Shown: positions 61,359 to 64,000 of the stretch, one piece after another
Numbering within the stretch: the first letter of the stretch is position 1
How the letters are laid out: the number at the start of each line of letters is the position of its first letter
NCBI RefSeq assembly: GCF_003285545.1
Contig: NZ_QLNV01000015.1
Location: forward strand, 1 to 64,000
DNA from: Sinomicrobium soli
GTDB lineage: Bacteria; Bacteroidota; Bacteroidia; Flavobacteriales; Flavobacteriaceae
DNA length: 64,000 nucleotides
Direction: 5' to 3'
Position numbers and translations under genes: made by a program
Notes under the pieces: model-generated
Seen by the model: the letters and a program-made list of their open reading frames with translations, nothing else
Database searches by the model: none
What the model was told of the DNA's origin: nothing

Positions 61359-61509
61359 TGTCATTCCGACAGCCTGTCCCGAACATCGGGAAAGGAGAAC
61401 CCCGAAGGGCTCAACGCAGTTAAATCTCCGGGGCTTCGGTTATGCTGTTAAAGTTCCTTTGTGCATGGGTGGAGATTCTTCACTCCGCTGCGCTGCATTC
61501 TGAATGACA
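61359..61509. repeat. dispersed element with TGTCATTC/GAATGACA ends, copy 2
   Basis: The 151-base element has the same 8-base inverted ends as copy 1 at 46399-46517. It shares TGCTGTTAAAGTTCCTTTG and an ATTCTTC segment near the end, with a different internal stretch (about 61371-61425). It contains no coding sequence. It is followed by GCCTGCCTGCC...CAGGC, another repeat-like stretch. Confidence 0.7.
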
Positions 61510-61566
61510 GCGTTGTCCCGACCGAAGTGCCTGCCTGCCGATACAGGCGCGGAGGTATCTCCGGCC

Positions 61567-61606
61567 AAACTAACAAACTAAGAACTACAAACTAAAAACT
61601 GAATTA
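61567..61606 (+). repeat. AACTAAGAACT-type heptamer tract before the aspartate kinase
   Basis: AAACTAACAAACTAAGAACTA-type units run directly up to the start codon of the kinase gene at 61607. The tract is the third close relative of those at 4981-5055 and 46548-46585, and the second that touches a start codon. Confidence 0.6.
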
Positions 61607-62857
61607 ATGAAGATATTTAAATTTGGAGGGGCGTCGGTAAAGGATGCTGCCGGTGTGAAGAATGTAGTGAAGGTCCTGGAAACCGTGGGGTATGAGAATA
61701 CGCTGCTGGTGGTTTCGGCCATGGGAAAGACCACCAATGCCCTCGAGGAGGTGATCCGGAATTATTTTGAGAACAGGGAGGAGCTTCAGAGTTCATTGCA
61801 GGAAGTCAGGAAATACCACAACGAGATCCTGCTGGAGCTTTTTGAGAAAGAGAGCCACCCGGTATTCTGGAAGGTCGACGGCCTTTTTGCCGAATTGAGT
61901 TCCTTTCTGGGGCGTAACAAGTCGCCCAATTACAATTTTGTATACGACCAGGTCATCGGTTTCGGGGAGCTGGTCTCCACGACCATATTGAGCCAGTATA
62001 TGATGGAGACGGGGATAAAGAATACCTGGCTCGACGTGAGAAACCTCATAAAGACGGATGCCCATTACAGGGATGCCAATGTAGACTGGGAGGGTACGCA
62101 ACTAAACATCAACGAGGCGGTCAACAAGGGGTTACTGAACATTACACAGGGATTCCTGGGGAGCGACCCCAACAACTTTACCACGACACTCGGGCGCGAG
62201 GGATCTGACTATACCGCCGCCATTTTTGCGTATTGTCTCAATGCGGAGAGCGTGACCATCTGGAAAGATGTCCCGGGGGTACTGAATGCGGACCCCCGTT
62301 ATTTTGAAAACACCAGGTTACTGCACCAGATATCCTATACGGAAGCCATAGAACTGGCATTTTACGGGGCGTCGGTAATTCATCCGAAAACCCTGCAACC
62401 CTTGCAGCGAAAGGAAATACCCCTGCATGTCAAGTCGTTTATAAACCCTACGGAAGAAGGTACGAGGGTAAGCAAGGGGCAGGACCTGGATCCCAAGGTA
62501 CCCTGTTTTATCGTAAAGAAGGACCAGGTGCTGATCTCACTGTCGTCCCTGGATTTTTCCTTTATCGTGGAAGAAAATATCAGCGAGATCTTCAAGCTGC
62601 TGCACGACCACAGGATGAAGGTGGATGTGATCCAGAACTCGGCCATCAGCTTTTCGGTCTGTGCAGACAACAAGTTCAACAACCTGTCTGACCTGCTCCG
62701 CATACTCAAGGGCAAGTTCAAGGTGGAGTGTGTGGAAGGCGTATCGCTGTACACTGTAAGGCACGCCACACAGGAGGCTCTTGAAGCCCTGGAGAACGAC
62801 AAGGACATCTTGCTGAAACAACGGTTGCAGAATACGGTACAGCTGGTAACCGGGTAA
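61607..62857 (+). CDS. aspartate kinase
   Basis: Aspartate kinase phosphorylates aspartate in the path to lysine, threonine and methionine. The 416-residue monofunctional protein starts KIFKFGGASVKDA (Lys4, ATP/aspartate site), with GFLGSDPNNFTTTLGREGSDYTAAIFA and WKDVPGVLNADPR in the kinase core. The C-terminal third holds ACT-type regulatory domains (about residues 300-410). Feedback by lysine or threonine is likely for the family but not proven here. Confidence 0.95.
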   Translation: MKIFKFGGASVKDAAGVKNVVKVLETVGYENTLLVVSAMGKTTNALEEVIRNYFENREELQSSLQEVRKYHNEILLELFEKESHPVFWKVDGLFAELSSFLGRNKSPNYNFVYDQVIGFGELVSTTILSQYMMETGIKNTWLDVRNLIKTDAHYRDANVDWEGTQLNINEAVNKGLLNITQGFLGSDPNNFTTTLGREGSDYTAAIFAYCLNAESVTIWKDVPGVLNADPRYFENTRLLHQISYTEAIELAFYGASVIHPKTLQPLQRKEIPLHVKSFINPTEEGTRVSKGQDLDPKVPCFIVKKDQVLISLSSLDFSFIVEENISEIFKLLHDHRMKVDVIQNSAISFSVCADNKFNNLSDLLRILKGKFKVECVEGVSLYTVRHATQEALEALENDKDILLKQRLQNTVQLVTG

Positions 62858-62929
62858 ACCCGGACACCACCCCGCCAAGGGGTAAATACTATTGTTTTTT
62901 GAGGGTTTGCAAATAACTCCCGGCATTCA

Positions 62930-63940
62930 TTACCTTATTTCCCTTCGCATAAACAGGTAATAGGAAATGGAGAAGCATACGATCGTTGCTGCAATAAGTC
63001 CCGTAAGCTGGGGCCATACCACCATAAGGCTGTCTGTAAATGACAGCGAAGAGGGAATGGCTCCCTGCATCTGCCGTATGGAAAGGGGTCCCAGGCTCCG
63101 TACCGAGGGGATCAGCAGGGTAGAGGTGGCATCGGTAAACAGCTTGCCGGGGGCAATATCGATCAGGGTTACCAGGAATTTCTGCAGCATATAACTGCCC
63201 CGGGAGCCTGCCGGAGCGGCAAAAGCCCTTGCTGTCATACCTATAATAATCTGGTAGAAAACCGTAAAAAACAGCCAGACGGCAATGGCCGTAAGTGCTG
63301 AAGTGGCAGCCCTTCTGAACTTTACCGAGAAAAGGATGGACAGGTTCAGCCAGAAAGCCACATATACGATACATATAAAGACGAAGGCAGCTATCCGGAG
63401 TACTTCCTCAAATGAGGGAGACAGCCCTGTAATGATCATTCCCAGTCCTGTCAGCAGCAGGCTGAGCGATACGAACATCAGCGCTATGACGGCGATGGCC
63501 CCGGTGAATTTTGCGTTGATCAGGTAATCCCTGGGGATGGGCTGTGCCATGACCCGTATAAGGGTACCGTTGTTCTGTTCCGAATTTACAGCGTCAAACC
63601 CCATGCCTATTCCCAGTAAGGGCCCTAAAAACCCCAGTAATACATGAAAGGGGGGCAGGGACCCGTCGGAGGCGGTCAGCAGTTTCAGGAACACAAAATC
63701 CCGGTTGGGGTCGTTCGCATTGGAAAGGGCTTCGGGCAGATGGGTTATCGATATGTAAAGCGACCCGAAACAGGTGAGCAGTATCATAAGCAGGAGTACG
63801 ATAAAGCGCCAGCTGCGGATGTGGTCGCTCATTTCCTTCCGTACCATCACCATAAACGGGGAGGGTGATGGTGACGCGGCCCGGACATTGCTTTTCAGGG
63901 CCGGGAATATCCGGTTATGCCATATTGCGGTTAGTCTCAT
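62930..63940 (-). CDS. ABC-2 type transporter permease
   Basis: The permease has 336 residues from ATG 63940 (MRLTAIWHN); TTG 63952 is four codons upstream. Six or so membrane helices are spread over residues about 45-330, and the start region VMVRKEMSDHIRSWRF is typical of ABC-2 membrane subunits that export drugs, lipids or act on cell-envelope parts. It overlaps the end of the upstream ATPase gene by 26 bases, so the two form one exporter. Confidence 0.88.
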   Translation of the reverse strand: MRLTAIWHNRIFPALKSNVRAASPSPSPFMVMVRKEMSDHIRSWRFIVLLLMILLTCFGSLYISITHLPEALSNANDPNRDFVFLKLLTASDGSLPPFHVLLGFLGPLLGIGMGFDAVNSEQNNGTLIRVMAQPIPRDYLINAKFTGAIAVIALMFVSLSLLLTGLGMIITGLSPSFEEVLRIAAFVFICIVYVAFWLNLSILFSVKFRRAATSALTAIAVWLFFTVFYQIIIGMTARAFAAPAGSRGSYMLQKFLVTLIDIAPGKLFTDATSTLLIPSVRSLGPLSIRQMQGAIPSSLSFTDSLMVVWPQLTGLIAATIVCFSISYYLFMRREIR

Positions 63941-64000
63941 AATTTCCTTCAAAATAACGTTGATAAATATCGTCCAGTCCGTATTCCTTTTTGCACAAAT
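63915..64000 (-). CDS. ABC transporter ATP-binding protein (partial, C-terminal end)
   Basis: The open frame enters from the right edge and ends at TAA 63915-63917. Its last 28 residues, containing KKEYGLDDIYQRYFEGNYE, have the usual end of ABC-2 ATPases (…LDDIY-x-x-YFE). Only the tail is here, so the Walker motifs are outside the window. The overlap with the permease start supports this reading. Confidence 0.7.
   Translation of the reverse strand, partial: LCKKEYGLDDIYQRYFEGNYETNRNMA

Overview
This window is chromosomal DNA of a member of the phylum Bacteroidota, almost certainly the family Flavobacteriaceae. The support is the gene content (paired ExbD genes behind an ExbB with a membrane gene between them, DUF5686 and DUF3098 proteins, a very large alpha-2-macroglobulin, fbp next to a GNAT gene and a monofunctional aspartate kinase), the promoter style (repeated TAnnTTTG -7 elements, few clear Shine-Dalgarno sites) and several non-ATG starts. 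I do not assign a genus. No phage, transposase, integrase, rRNA or CRISPR array was seen, so most of the window is stable core genome with one catabolic cluster.

Layout. 1-1066: end of an unknown gene, a small membrane protein and a lipoprotein. 1138-3255 (minus): yicC-gmk-nadD. 3386-10941 (minus): a probable 3-keto-sugar operon with two DUF1080 proteins, a TIM-barrel isomerase, two Gfo/Idh/MocA oxidoreductases, an MFS permease and a Tat-exported lipoprotein isomerase; it ends at a strong hairpin at 3321-3363. 11085-15116: a GMC dehydrogenase with a three-cysteine cluster motif, its small Tat subunit, another exported TIM-barrel protein and, on the other strand, a lipoprotein cytochrome c. 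Together these suggest periplasmic FAD-dependent oxidation of a sugar or glycoside to a 3-keto product, followed by hydrolysis and NAD(H)-linked steps. 15432-18878: thioesterase, half-length acetyltransferase, retropepsin-like protease, TatD and an acyltransferase. 18973-23654: asparaginase, tRNA-Ser(GGA), the ExbB/membrane protein/ExbD/ExbD cluster and an outer-membrane beta-barrel. 23658-32627 (minus): PAP2-like membrane protein, sigma-54, AsnRS, an RND/MMPL exporter and a DUF5686 protein.

32739-37015 (minus) is the translation cluster rplM-rpsI-rpsB-tsf, then a terminator, then pyrH-frr with its own promoter and terminator. 37334-43381 encodes a 2015-residue alpha-2-macroglobulin with a CSEQ thioester motif. 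It is followed by polA, anmK, a TonB-C-like protein, truB, a DUF559 nuclease bracketed by hairpin repeats, uppP, a DUF3098 protein, ftsX and mfd. 55849-59589 holds a TerB-like gene and, on the other strand, a coupled set: coiled-coil protein, possible longin/roadblock-like protein, Ras-like small GTPase and soluble hybrid histidine kinase. This set is my best candidate for an undescribed signalling system. The window closes with fbp, a GNAT gene, aspartate kinase and an ABC-2 permease overlapping the end of its ATPase gene.

Intergenic DNA carries at least three kinds of dispersed sequence: a 120-150 bp element with TGTCATTC/GAATGACA ends, tracts of AACTAAGAACT-type heptamers, and CTCC-rich hairpins around the DUF559 gene.
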